NCBI GenBank assembly: GCA_037127255.1
Contig: JBANSL010000014.1
Location: 67,811,646 to 67,875,645, forward strand
Direction of reading: 5' to 3'
DNA: 64,000 nt
Source: Persicaria tinctoria
Taxonomy: Eukaryota; Streptophyta; Magnoliopsida; Caryophyllales; Polygonaceae
Below, one piece after another: positions 43,301-55,000 of this stretch (the first letter of the stretch is position 1; each line of letters starts with the position of its first letter). Made by a program: the position numbers and the translations under genes. The notes under the pieces are model-generated. The model saw only the letters and a program-made list of their open reading frames with translations, did not search any database and was not told where the DNA came from.

Positions 43301-45020
43301 CAGAATGGCACCAAGGCAGCAAGGATACATGCTGTTTGCCAAGAAGTTTGCAGGATGATGAAAGGGAAGAATGTAGCAGATAACAGTTCATCAGTGAATT
43401 TTGCAGGTATAAGCTGTTTTGCTACTGTTAACTCGGTTTCTAAGAAAGAAAATGAGATGGAGTGGATTATAGATACTGGGGACAGTGACCACATGGTGAA
43501 CAATGAGTCTCTTCTTCATGATAAGAAGAGACTCTCACATCCCTTCTATGTTGGCTTGCCTGATGGCCACATTATACATGTCACTGAATCAGGAAGGGTG
43601 TTGTTGTCTAAAGACATCACCCTTCAGGATGTTCTTTATGTGCCAGGATTCAAGCACAACTTGTTGTCAGTTGGAAAATTGGTTGGTAAGTCAGATTTTA
43701 AGGCAGTGTTTGACAGAAATGGTTGTGTGTTACAGGGCCCTGGATGTGAAGAAATTTTGCTCAGAGGATACATAAGAGGTGGCCTATACAGGATTTTGCA
43801 AGATGGCCAGAATAAAGAAGTTGTCAATATCATTGGGAATACTCCATATGTTTTTGTTTCAGCTAGAGTAGGTTTTGATGTTCAGCATGCCAGACCTGGG
43901 CACTCTTCTGTTTCTAAACTAAGCCATTTAAATTTCATGAATGTTTATGATATGGATGATATATCCTGTGACCCTTGCAGTTTGGCCAAGCATCACAGAT
44001 TGTCATTTCAGTTGAGCAAGTCTATTGCAGATGATATTTTTGCTTTAATACATGTTGATTTGTGGGGTCCTTATAGGACCATTGGCATCACAGGTGCTAG
44101 ATATTTTTTAACTATTGTGGATGATCACAGTAGAGCCACTTGGACCTTCTTGCTAAAAGATAAGCTAGAAGTGTTCAAGTGTATCAAAAATTTTGTAGTG
44201 TATGAAGACACTCAGTTTGGGAAGAAAGTTAAGTGTGTAAGGAGTGACAATGGGACAGAGATTGTTTAAAGAGATTTGTGTTGAATTATTTTATTCCAAA
44301 GGGATAATTCACCAGAAGAGAGCACCTTACACTCCTCAACAAAATGGGAGGGTGGAGAGGAAGCACAGACACTTGATAGAGACTGCTAGATCCATGAGGA
44401 TCCATGCAAATCTACATGTCAAGTTTTGGAGTGAGTGTGTTCTGTCAGCTACACACATCATTAACAAACTACCCACTGCAGTGTTGAACTGGAAGTCACC
44501 TTATGAGGTGTTGTTAAGGAGAAAGCCAACCTATGAGGAGCTGAGGATTGTTGGTTGCTTGTGTTTTGCTCCAGTGAGCCATTCAGTTAGAGATAAATTT
44601 GCAGCTAAGGGAAGGAGGTGTGTGTTCCTTGGGTATCCACATGCCCAGAAAGCATACAAATTGTATGACTTGGAATCAAAACAAATCTTTGTGAGCAGAG
44701 ATGTTGTTTTTAATGAGAGTGTTTTTCCTTTCAAGGAAAAGGTAGAGAAGAAAGTCAGAAATGAGGCTACTCATAGTCTTCCTCTAGTAAATCCAGCTGC
44801 TGGCTATGAAGAGGTTTTTCAACTTGCCAAAAGTGACTCAAATGGATCAGTTCCTGCTACTGGTGTGAATGATCAGTCCCATGATTCGAGTAGATCAGTC
44901 CCTGCTGCTGGTGTTAGTGATCAGTCCCAAAGGGAGTCAAATTTATCACCATGGAGAGTCATTCCTGCTACAGAAGGTGAAGGAGAGAATTCTCCTAACT
45001 TAGTTGATTTCCACCATTAA
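43292..45020 (+). pseudogene. Copia protease and integrase, frameshifted
   Basis: Protease active site is altered: WIIDTGDSDHM, with Asp where most copia proteases have Ala (D[ST]GASDHM). Then the pre-integrase NLLSVGKLV, the integrase core HVDLWGPYR, LTIVDDHSRATW and VRSDNGTE. A +1/-1 frame change near 44260 breaks the core before YTPQQNGRVERKHRHL (the catalytic Glu region). The frame continues through VFLGYPHAQKAYKLYDL to a stop at 45020. Both catalytic halves survive but in different frames. Confidence 0.85.
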
Positions 45021-45115
45021 GAAGAACTACAAGAACCTCAAATAGACCTAGCAGATTCAATGATTATGTTTGCAATGCTATTGCTAACACAGATTCTCAG
45101 GTTCTCCTAGCTAAG

Positions 45116-46720
45116 ATGCTTGGAAACTTAGAGAATTATTCCCAAGAGTTTGTGAACTCTTTTTGCAATATGGTAAATGTGGTTGAACCTACCACATTCA
45201 AAGAAGCAGTGAGAAGTACTTTGTGGCAGGAGGCTATGAACAAAGAACTGGTTGCTTTAGAACAAAACAAAACATGGGGGATGTCTGAACTGCCTGCAAG
45301 GCATAAACCAGTGGGATGCAGATGGGTGTACAAAGTAAAGTACAGGGCAGATGGTTCAGTTGAAAGGTACAAAGCAAGATTGGTTGCTAAAGGCTTCACA
45401 CAGATAGAAGGAAAAGATTACAAACACACATTCTCACCTGTTGCCAAACTAGCAACAGTGAGACTTATCTATTCCTTAGCTGCCAAGAAGGATTGGCAAG
45501 TGTACCAACTAGACATTAACAATGCTTTTCTTCATGGGACACTTGAAGAAGAGGTCTACATGTGTCCACCAGAAGGGTATACAGTGAAGCCTGGGCAGTA
45601 TTGTAGACTTCAGAGAGCCTTGTATGGGCTTAAGCAAGCCTCAAGGCAATGGAATGCAGAGTTGACTTAGTTTATGGTGAATTTTGGTTTTCATCAATCA
45701 AAGAGTGATTATTCCTTGTTCATTATGGATGTTCCAAAAGGACATGTTATGGCCTTAGTTTATGTGGATGATTTGTTGATAACTGGAGATGATGAAGGGG
45801 TGATCAATGCAGTGAAGAAAGCTCTTCATCAGGCTTATACAATTAAAGATCTTGGTTTAGCAAGATTTTTCTTAGGCCTTGAAATTACAAGGTCATCAGA
45901 GGGTATTTCCTTACATCAAAGGAAGTATATATTAGACATTATTGATAACTGTGGGATGGGAGAATGGAAGCCAAGTGGTTTTCCTATGCCAAGAGGGCTC
46001 AAGTTAAGTACAGATGAAGGTGACTTAATAGCAGATCCAGAAAAGTACAGAAGGCTCAATGGGAGGCTGCTCTTTTTAAACTTGACCAGACCAGATTTAT
46101 CATACTCAATCCAACATCTGAGTCAATTCATGAGCTGTCCAAGAAAGCCCCACATGGATGCAGCAATGCATGTCATAAGGTACTTAGCAGGGACTGTTAA
46201 TGTTGGTCTGTTGCTCAGAAGATATGCAGATTATGGGTTAACTGGATATTGTGATGCAGATTGGGCAGCATGTACCTATAGTGCAAGATCTCTCACAGGA
46301 TATTGTGTATTTTTTGGACAGTCCTTGGTGTCATGGAAGACAAAGAAACAACATACAGTTTCTAAATCCTCAGCCGAGCCCGAGTACAGGAGCATGTCCA
46401 AGACATCAAGTGAGCTAGTGTGGTTGTTTGGTATTTTAGAAGAAATGAAAGTGTCTTGTCCACTGCCAATTCCTATGTATTGTGACAGTAAAGCAGCCAT
46501 CTACATTGCTGCTAACCCAGTTTTTTATGAACGGACAAAGCACATCAGAGTTGATTGTCATTTTATCAGAGAGAAAGTATTGGAAGGCTTCATACAGACT
46601 AATCATGTTAGAACTAGCCTTCATATTGCAGACATTATGACCAAGGCTCATGGTGAAGAACGCAACCAGTTTTTTCATGCCAACTTGGGTCTTGTGAATC
46701 ATCTCTCAAGTCCAACTTGA
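45116..46720 (+). pseudogene. Copia reverse transcriptase and RNase H, one nonsense codon
   Basis: RT: WVYKVKYRADGSVERYKARL, QLDINNAFLHG, YGLKQASRQW, a TAG at 45668-45670, then the catalytic LVYVDDLLITGDD, LGLARFFLGLEI and NLTRPDLSYSI. RNase H: YCDADWAACTYSARSLTGY, KSSAEPEYRSM (usual AEAEYR changed), MYCDSKAAIYIA, IADIMTKAH. It ends 46720, right before the purine tract and 3' LTR. One stop separates two long open segments. Confidence 0.85.
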
Positions 46721-47280
46721 GGAGGGGGTATTGAGATATTTAACCTTAATGATTTCAATGATTTGCCTTTATTTTCCAATAATTGTAAATAAGGTTTTTA
46801 CCATGTCACATCCGGGTGGTTACACTTGGATTTTAGTGTGTTTTTGTCCTCTAGCTAGTAGCCAATAAGGCATCGAAAGGTGTCTCTTTGTAAGGACTAT
46901 TTAAGCTTTGTTTTCTTCCTGAATGAATAAGAGAGAGAGGTGATTCTCAGCTGCAGCAAGGCTGCCAGCAACCCTAGTTTTCCATTGCGTCCTTTTACAT
47001 TCATCTTCCTTTCTGTGTGTGTTTTCAATGCTCTGTTGCTGGTTTTTGGTTAATCCGGTGAAGCTGTCACCAGATCTTGCATCAAAGAGGATCTTTTACA
47101 AAAAAATACATAAATTAAAATTTTGACATATCTCTAAAATTCCATCTAGATTAATTATAATATTAAGCTAAATTAATCTTTGATATGTCAAACAAACCCT
47201 TAATTACATCTTCGAACTCCACTTATGTGACACATTTTAGGTGTTTAATTAAAGTTTGCTTAGTAGAGGGCAAAATTAAC

Positions 47281-47524
47281 TTAAATTAACAATGCAACTT
47301 TGCAATGAAGAAATGGTCTAACGGACAAGCACACACGTTGGATTATAGGATGATTAGGTTCCTCTCAACTCTATAAGACGTGGAACCAATTAAGTGCCCT
47401 TTAAAGGGGTTATTCAAAACATTTGATGAACCTTTAGAACAACTATAAAATGCCCAATAAATGATGCATTCTACATCTCATCAACTCCTCCCCTCTTGTA
47501 AGTTGTATTGTCTAAACATCCAAT
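47281..47524 (+). promoter_or_regulatory. Promoter and 5' UTR of gene G
   Basis: TATAAAA at 47444-47450, 75 bp before the ATG. The ACGT element is kept as GACGTGGAACCAAT. The family leader follows, with a shortened CTCCTCCCCTC tract. Confidence 0.7.
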
Positions 47525-48202
47525 ATGGCTTTCAAGAACTCCTCCCTCTTGTCCGCTTTGCTTTTCTTGGCTCTTGCGGTTTTCGCATCTGCTGATTACT
47601 ACGGATACAATTCTCCTTCTCCGATTTACAAATCATCTCCCGTCTATACTCCTTCCCCGGTTTACAAATCATCTCCTATCTATACTCCTTCCCCGATGTA
47701 CTACAAGAAGCATGTGTACACTCCTTCACCTGTTTACACACCTTCACCGGTTTATTATAAGAAACCGGTGTACACTCCTTCTCCAGTGTACTACAAGAAG
47801 CCCGCATATACCCCTTCTCCCGTATACTACAAGAAGCCCGTCTACACCCCTTCACCAGTGTACTACAAGTCACCCGTGTACACCCCTTCTCCAGTGTACT
47901 ACAAGAAGCCCGTGTACACCCCCTCACCTGTGTACACCCCATCCCCAGTGTACAAATCTCCAGTGTACTACGAGAAGCCCATTTACACCCCATCCCCTGT
48001 GTACTACAAGAAACCTGTTTACACTCCATCTGAATACCACAAACCAATTTACACTCCTAAGCCATACTACAAGAAGCCTAGCTACACACCATCACCCATC
48101 TACAAAACACCTGTTTACACTCCATCACCGGTCTACAAGGCACCTGTTTACTCACCATCCCCTGTTTACAAAGCACCAATTTACACCCCATCACCCGTCT
48201 AG
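47525..48202 (+). CDS. Extensin-like Pro/Tyr-rich cell-wall protein, copy G, C-terminus lost
   Basis: 225 residues. Signal peptide MAFKNSSLL...FASA, mature start DYYGYNSPSP. Repeat units as in C and H, with YYKKHVYTP, YYKKPAYTP and YYEKPIYTPSP variants, the PSEYHKPIYTPKPYYKK block and PIYKTPVYTPSP. It stops at TAG (48200-48202) where paralogs have TAC/TAT. Three codons from the ancestral end a second stop (AAATAAGGC against AAATACGGC) has arisen. The lost tail is YEVEKPKYGY-like, otherwise shared with little change by B, C, D, E and H. It is probably still a secreted repeat protein, but if the tail matters for assembly it is impaired. Confidence 0.8.
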   Translation: MAFKNSSLLSALLFLALAVFASADYYGYNSPSPIYKSSPVYTPSPVYKSSPIYTPSPMYYKKHVYTPSPVYTPSPVYYKKPVYTPSPVYYKKPAYTPSPVYYKKPVYTPSPVYYKSPVYTPSPVYYKKPVYTPSPVYTPSPVYKSPVYYEKPIYTPSPVYYKKPVYTPSEYHKPIYTPKPYYKKPSYTPSPIYKTPVYTPSPVYKAPVYSPSPVYKAPIYTPSPV

Positions 48203-48377
48203 GAGGTGGAGAAGCCTAAATAAGGCTACTAAGGAAACTAAGAGATTATAAACTTTTAATTTTCTTTGATCAGTGAATCAATTTTTTGCCTGAAACTTTT
48301 TTTACATATATTGCTGAATTTGTTCCTCACTTATTTGTACTATTGTTATACCCAAGTATCAATGAATTAACATACTA

Positions 48378-48612
48378 CTCCCTCCGTTCAACAAAACTTG
48401 ACGTTTTACTATTTATGCACGCTTTTTTAGGAGCTAAAAACTATATAAAATATCGACTTTTTAAATATTTTTTTTTAACAATTTCGTAGTTATTATTAAT
48501 AAGTACAAACTTGTTAAATTTTTTTTTTTAAAATGAATATTTTATATAGTTTTTATCATTCTAAAAAAGCGTGCGTGAATAGTAAACGACAAGTTTTGTT
48601 GAACGGAGAGAG
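48378..48612. mobile_element. Stowaway-like MITE in the 3' UTR of gene G
   Basis: 235 bp between TA (48376-48377) and TA (48613-48614). Ends CTCCCTCCGTTCAACAAAAC and the complementary GTTTTGTTGAACGGAGAGAG. It splits the family 3' UTR phrase AACATATTATATTTTTGG. It separates the coding region from the usual downstream 3' UTR sequence. Confidence 0.9.
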
Positions 48613-48754
48613 TATATTTTTGGATCATCTAAGTTCATACCTACGCCTTTCTCTGTTCTTTTATTGTATTACATGGCTTTTCTTTATCAACCGGCCTATA
48701 TTAATAACGGAATAACTAATTTTTAAGATCTCTGAGGAGGGAGGCTATAGCAAA

Positions 48755-48960
48755 TGATGTTAAAGTTGGTTGGGTCCGGTGCGGTTAAAGACAAGTTGGA
48801 GTGAGGTCGTGTGTGCGGATCTACATACGGTGACTCGAACAACATATAAACCCAACGTGGTTCCATCTCAAAACCAATTGGCAATGAGAGGAGTAGCCCT
48901 TCAACCTTATATGTTGTCCAAGTATTCTTTATATAACTGATGTGGGACAACCACATTCCA
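48755..48960 (-). mobile_element. Solo LTR (TRIM/copia type), 5-bp duplication
   Basis: 206 bp bounded by TG...CA and by exact GCAAA repeats (48750-48754, 48961-48965). On the minus strand it begins TGGAATGTGGTTGTCCCACA and contains ATTGCCAATTGGTTTTGAG, as in the LTR at 62346-62554. The matching place near 58965 (TATATCAAATGAATCC) has no insertion. Confidence 0.85.
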
Positions 48961-49157
48961 GCAAATGAATCCATGAGAAAATAAAATAAAATTGGAGGAG
49001 CTTAAAATAAATGGTGATAATGATAGTTGGGATAAAGGAGATTGCAGATAAAAGGTTTTTTTTACATGGATGCACATATATCTCTCGATGTATATATTCA
49101 AACAATAAACATGATCTGATCTGATGCAACATTAAGAAACATCCGTCCAAATATGAT

Positions 49158-49537
49158 TAGGGCTAGCTGTTATTTGAGTCGAATAAGCCGGGTATCGTTT
49201 GTTCATATTCAGTTCATTTATAAACGAGCCTAGCTCGAGCCGAGCCTAAATTTGTACTCGTGCTTAAAAATTAATGTGCACATATTCAACTCGTTTAGGA
49301 AATTAACGAGCTCGAGCCAAGCTTTTTTCGAGTATTAAGCAAACCAACTTGCTCAAAATGTAGTAACTTTAAGAAAATTTTAAAAATATAAGAAAATTCG
49401 AGCCGTTCGAGCTAGAGCTTAGCACGGAGCTTAAAAATGTGCTCATATTCAACTTGTTTAGAAAATGAATTGACTCGAGCCGAACTTTTATCGAGTCAAG
49501 CTCGAGTTCGAGCTACTCGGCTCATATAACAACCCTA
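49158..49537. mobile_element. CGAGCT-rich hAT-type element, unit G
   Basis: 380 bp: starts TAGGGCTAGC, ends CAACCCTA. Flanks AATATGAT (49150-49157) and AACATGAT (49538-49545) give a 7/8 target duplication. Rich in GAGCTCGAGCC words. Same insertion site as in unit H; unit B is empty at this site. Confidence 0.85.
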
Positions 49538-49604
49538 AACATGATAAATAAATACCAACTCTTAAGGTACATAATGTTAGACAAATATTTTTACTAAAAC
49601 AATA

Positions 49605-49838
49605 ATCCCTCCGTTAATTAAAACATGACGTTTTACTATTCAAGCACGTTTTTAGGTGTTATAAACTATATAAAATATTAAGTTTTAAAATAATTTTTTA
49701 AAATAATTTCACACGTATTACTATTAAGTATGAATTTACAAAAACAAATGTAAAAAATATTAATATTTTATATAGTTGTAAGCATTCTAAAAAAGAGTGT
49801 ATGAATAATAAATGACAAATTTTAATTAACAGACGGAG
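49605..49838. mobile_element. Stowaway-like MITE, unit G
   Basis: 234 bp between TA (49603-49604) and TA (49839-49840). Ends ATCCCTCCGTTAATTAAAAC and ...TTTTAATTAACAGACGGAG. Unit H has the uninterrupted AAAACAATAGTATTGTTTAG near 59595. Confidence 0.85.
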
Positions 49839-51199
49839 TATTGTTTAGGCCAAAATAATTGTGCTTAAATAATTAAGGGCAAAATAGATCGATCCTAAAT
49901 ATTAACTTTTATTCGAGGGACAATATAACAAAACCAAACTCAATGATTCAACAATGAGGAACAAGACCAAATGAAGTAGAGCAAGCAACGGATTGATCGA
50001 TGAACAAGAGTACAAGACCCAAGAGCGAGCAGTCGATAAGAGAAAGGAAGCAACATGAAAACTCCACCTTAATTGTAAAACCTTGAGCTAACCAACAAGT
50101 CATTTCAAATGACGATGAAAGACAAAACGATGTCTTGGTTTAAAGATCTTGATACCAAGGCTAAATTGTATGCACTTTAAATATCTTGATTACGTTTATA
50201 TTATGTTGAATGTTTTTGAAAGGCCTTCTTGCAGGACTCTTGATAAGAAATGAGTCATATGTATATGGGCTTATGAACCTAAAGTTTTGGGCTCACATTC
50301 ATGGTGAGATATTTTGATTCTATATATATAATTGCCTTTATTTGCTACCTTGTTTTAGGAAAGTGGATCATTTGATTCAATCAGGCATGTGCTCAAAGTT
50401 CAAATCAAGGATTGCCGACTTTATTGATCTCATCATCATTTAGGGGAGCGTCCCATGGAATGAAGGTTTTTCTGGAAAGAATCATTTTGAAGGAATTCAA
50501 ATATCAAACGGTTCTCCCTCTTAGCCTTGGAGATAAACATCTATTTATATAAACGTGTAGTGTAGAAGGTGATCAAGAACTAAGCAAGCAACCATTCTCA
50601 AGCAATCAAATCTCCTTAAGTCTTTGTTATTCAAAGTTTCTCTCTTGTGTTCTCATAAAGCTTAGCGTGGGTAGTCTTTGAGAGTTGAGGGAAACACAAT
50701 GCTTATTGTACAAGTCATTTGTTTTACTCTTAGAGTATTTCATACTCGATCAAACAGACATATGTGTAGTGAGAGCTTTTATTTCACTTGTAAAAGTTCA
50801 GTGCTAGAATAGAATCGGTAAGACTTTGTATAGAAGAAGGGAAGTTCTTTTAGGAAGTTCTAGGCTCAAGAAAGTGAAGTAAGAAGTGTTGAATCTTACG
50901 AGTTGGATAATCCTAGGCGGGGACGTAGGCCAAGTTTGTGCCGAACCTCGTTAACAATTTGTGTGTTAATCTTTTATATTCCGCATTTGCTTTACATTTT
51001 TTGTTTTCACTTCGTCAAATTTTGATAGAGATATAAAGGTCTTGACAAAGCGCTTTAAAAATCATTTAAAGGTTTTGTTTTGCAAAAATCGAGCATAATC
51101 TATTCATCTCCCCCTTCTAGATCGAGTATTATTCATCGCCTTATAGACTCTTCAATTGATATCAGAGCTTGGCTCACTGTTGGATCTAACAATCTAGTG

Positions 51200-52002
51200 A
51201 GTTTTATCATGTCTACCATAGGTGATGGATGATTTGCTCAAGAGAGATCAGCCAACCAACCTCCTCTTTTCTGTGGCAATAATTTTGTTCAAGAAGGGAC
51301 CATGCGTTCCAAAGAAGACTGGCGCTACTGCTGGAAAAGAAGTCGAGAAGCCTGAAGACGAATATACTCAAATAGATTTGGAGAATATTGCTAAGAATTT
51401 TAAATTTATGAATCTATTATATTGTGGTCTTGATGCTAACGAATTTAACCGTGTTTCCTCTTGCAAGAGTGCCAATGAAATTTGGGACAAGCTAGTAGTC
51501 ACTTATGAAGGCACCAGTCAAGTTAAAGAAAGGAAGATCAATATCTTTCTTTGACAGTACGAGCTTTTCAAGATGAATCCTGATGAATCAGTGAGGGAAA
51601 TGTTTACGAGATTCACTCAAATTGTGAATAACAATGACTCACTTGGAAAGACCTTCTCTAATACAGAGAAAGTAAGGAAGGTTCTTGGGAGCCTTACAAA
51701 AAAAAAAGTGGAGTCCTAAGGTTACTGCAATTGAGAAAGCTCAAGATCTTAGCAAATTGCCATTGGATGACTTACTTGGAAAACTTATCACTCATGAGAT
51801 GATATTGAATGAAGAAGATGGAGAAGTTCCCACAACTACAAAAAATCTTGCCCTCAAAGCAAAGAAAGAAGAAGTACAATATGATGATGATGATGAAAGT
51901 GATGATGAGGACGATCCCTTCGCCCTTATCACTCGAGGATTGGCGTGAATCATAAAAATGAAAAAGAAATTCTCTAATAGAGATAATGTTGGTTCTTCTA
52001 AG
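51200..52002 (+). pseudogene. Copia gag, first part (UBN2-like), broken
   Basis: Segments: FKFMNLLYCGLDANEFNRV, CKSANEIWDKLVVTYEGTS, VKERKINIFL-stop-QYELFK, MFTRFTQIVNN, then after a frame change SPKVTAIEKAQDLSKLPLD, DLLGKLITHEM and a DDDDESDDEDDPFAL acidic tail. These are the gag (UBN2) signatures of copia elements with a long gag. At least one stop and one frameshift. Confidence 0.75.
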
Positions 52003-55000
52003 TGTTATAACGAGAATGATAAAGCGAAGAACAACATAGAAATTTACGTGGTTCAGAACCGGTGTGTTGCCTACGTCCACGGGCAGAGAACCAGTTTTCT
52101 TATTAGAGGAAGCGAAACAGATTATGGTTACAAGGGGTCGGCGTTCCATGAGTATATGAAGAGACTCATGGAACCTTAAACAGACAATGGATTGAAAGCC
52201 CAAAATAGACAGACGATAGGCCCGTTTACAATAAACATTGCATACCGTAAAGGCGGGGTGGCGCTGCTGGTTTACAAAATAGACAGCGAGACCACCGCCG
52301 GGGGCCTCCGCCCCCCGGACCCCCCGATGCGTCGCCGGTCAACAATCATTCAAGGCACATTAATAAATCTCTACCTTGACTTGAATTCTCTCAGAAACAG
52401 ATGCACCTATGACAAATGCCCAGACGTTCTCTGCCTGAGATTGGTCCTTGAAGAAGGACCCAGACTGCCCCGTAGGGCAACTCAACAGCTGGTGATATTA
52501 AGCAAGTCCAAACAATGTTGGAACTTGCTCTCTGGAACCAGCTTAGTGAACATATCAGCGGGATTATCAACAGTTCCCACCTTCTTCACCCTGATTCTCT
52601 TCTCATTCCTCAGAAAATGGTACCTGACATCAATGTGCTTCGTCTTCTCATGATGGACTTGATCCTTGGTTAAGCATATTGCACTCAAGCTGTCGCAATA
52701 CATTAAAGCCTGATCTTGATGTAGGCCTAGACCATTGACCAAGCCTTTAAGCCAAATTCCCTCCTTAGCAGCTTCTGTCAACGCCATGTACTCTGCCTCT
52801 GTGGTAGACAAAGTGACTGTAGGTTGTAGAGTTGCTTTCCAACTCACCACAGAACTCCCAAGAGTGAAAACATAGCCAGTCATCGATCTCCTACTGTCCA
52901 CATCGCCGGCATAATCAGAGTCTGAAAACCCAGCAACCAAGCACTCTGTATCATTCCCATAGCACAGGCCAACATCAGTAGTGCCTCTGAGATACCTGAA
53001 GATCCTCTTCACACCTTTTCAGTGTTCCTTCCCAGGCTGAACCATAAAGTGGCTTACCACACTAACAACAAATGCTAGATCTGGTCGAGTGCAGACCATA
53101 GCATACATCAGACTCCCTACTGCGCTGGCATAAGGGACCTTAGACATGTACTCCTTCTCCTCCTCAGTCTGAAGTGTGTACATTCCCAGCTTGTTGTTAG
53201 ACGCCATTGGAGTATCTATAGACTTAGCCGAAGACATTCCAAACCTGCTCAATATCTTCTTGATGTACCCTTCTTGAGATAAGAAAAGTTTTCTCTGATT
53301 CCTGTCTCTATAGATCTCTACTCCCAGAATCTTTCGAGCAACACCCAGATCTTTCATATCAAACTCTGCACCGAGACAATCCTTCAGCTTCTGGATATCT
53401 GACTTGTTCTGAACAACAATCAACATATCATCCACGTACAATACTAGGTAAATATGTGAACCATCATCTAGACTGTTGTGGTAAACACAACAATCATATG
53501 AACTCTTGTTGTATCCCAGCTGCACCATATAGCTATCAAATCGCTTGTACCACTGCCTTGGTGACTGTTTCAGCCCATACAAAGACTTCTTCAGTCTGCA
53601 AACATGGTTCTCTTTTCCAGGAACCTGAAAACCATCTGGCTGAGACATGTATATTTCCTCCTCCAACTCTTCATGTAGGAAAGCTGTCCTCACATCTAGT
53701 TGCTCAAGCTCCAAATCCTGATGTGCAACCATTGCTAGTAGCACCCTGATAGAAGTATGTCTGACCACTGGTGAGAAAATCTCATTGTAGTCTACTCCCT
53801 CTCGCTGATTGAATCCTCTTGCAACTACTCGTGCTTTGTAATTAACACCCTCAACAGCTGATAGCCCTTCCTTCTTCCTGAAGACCCATTTGCAAGTAAT
53901 CACCTTCCTATCAGCAGACAATTTGACAAGCTCCCAAGTCTGATTCTTTTGAAGAGACTCCATCTCTTCTCCCATTGCTGCAAGCCACTGTGCTGACTCA
54001 TCTCCAGAAATAACAGCCTTGTAGGTGGACGAAGCATCATCCTCCACCTCCTCGGCCACCTGCAAGGCATATCCCACCAACTCATCAGACCTATATCTCG
54101 CAGGAGGTCTGATGTCAGCCCTTCTTGGCCGATCTAGAGCAATACTGCGATGTGTCGCTCCACCGGCTCCTGTGTCTAGTGGTATAGCCTCTGTCACAGC
54201 ATTGTCTGACTCAATAGTACCTGTTTGGTTTGTGACCAAATCAGGTACCTGACTCTCAGATGGAGTGAAGTCCAACTCCACCTCCTCAGCAACAGCCTCT
54301 TTCTCAACTGCATCACTGGTCTTCTTCCTAGAATTCAGCAAAGAACTCTCATCAAAGACTACACTTCTGCTAAGTATAATCTTGTTGTCAGACCAGATCT
54401 TGTACCCTTTAACACCAGTACCATAGCCCATGAAGACTCCCTTCTTAGCTCTTGGCTCTAGCTTACCCTCATCAACATGACAATAAGCAGTAAACTCAAA
54501 AACCCTCAGATTAGAGTAGTCAGCAGCCTTTCTAGTCCACACCTCATAAGGTGTTTTTGCAGTCGATACTTGTGTGTGGGATCCGATTAACGAGATAGCA
54601 AGCCGTTGAAACTGCTTCTGCCCAGAATCTCCTATCAAGGCCTGAATTGGAAAGCATACACCTTGCTTTCGCCAAAAGAGTCTAATTCATTCGTACTGCT
54701 ACACCATTCTGTTGTGGTGATCTGACTGTATGATGCCGAGCAATGCCCTCATCTCTGTAGAACCCATCAAACTCAGATGAACAGAATTCCAGACCATTAT
54801 CAGTTCGGAACCTCTTGACCTTCTTTCCAGTCTGATTCTCTACTAGAGTCTTCCACTCCCTGAACTTACTGAATGCCTCACTTTTATGCCTCATCATGAA
54901 TACCCAAGTCATCCTAGAGTAATCATCAATTAGAGACAGAAAATACCTGTGACCGCCCAAGGACTAAACACGTGAAGGACCCCAACAGTCTGAATAGATG

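Larger units (their letters stand above)
41940..47100 (+). mobile_element. Full-length Ty1-copia element, plus strand
   Basis: 5' LTR 41940-42316 (377 bp), 3' LTR 46732-47100 (369 bp). Both start TGAGATATTTAACC and end GATCTTTTACA, and differ by about ten single bases plus a (GA)n length change. Primer site TGGTATCAGAGCAGC at 42317; purine tract TTGAGGAGGGGGTAT at 46717. No 5-bp duplication is evident: left flank ACTAT, right flank AAAAA. The left flank also contains foreign sequence, so a rearrangement or recombination is likely. Confidence 0.9.
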
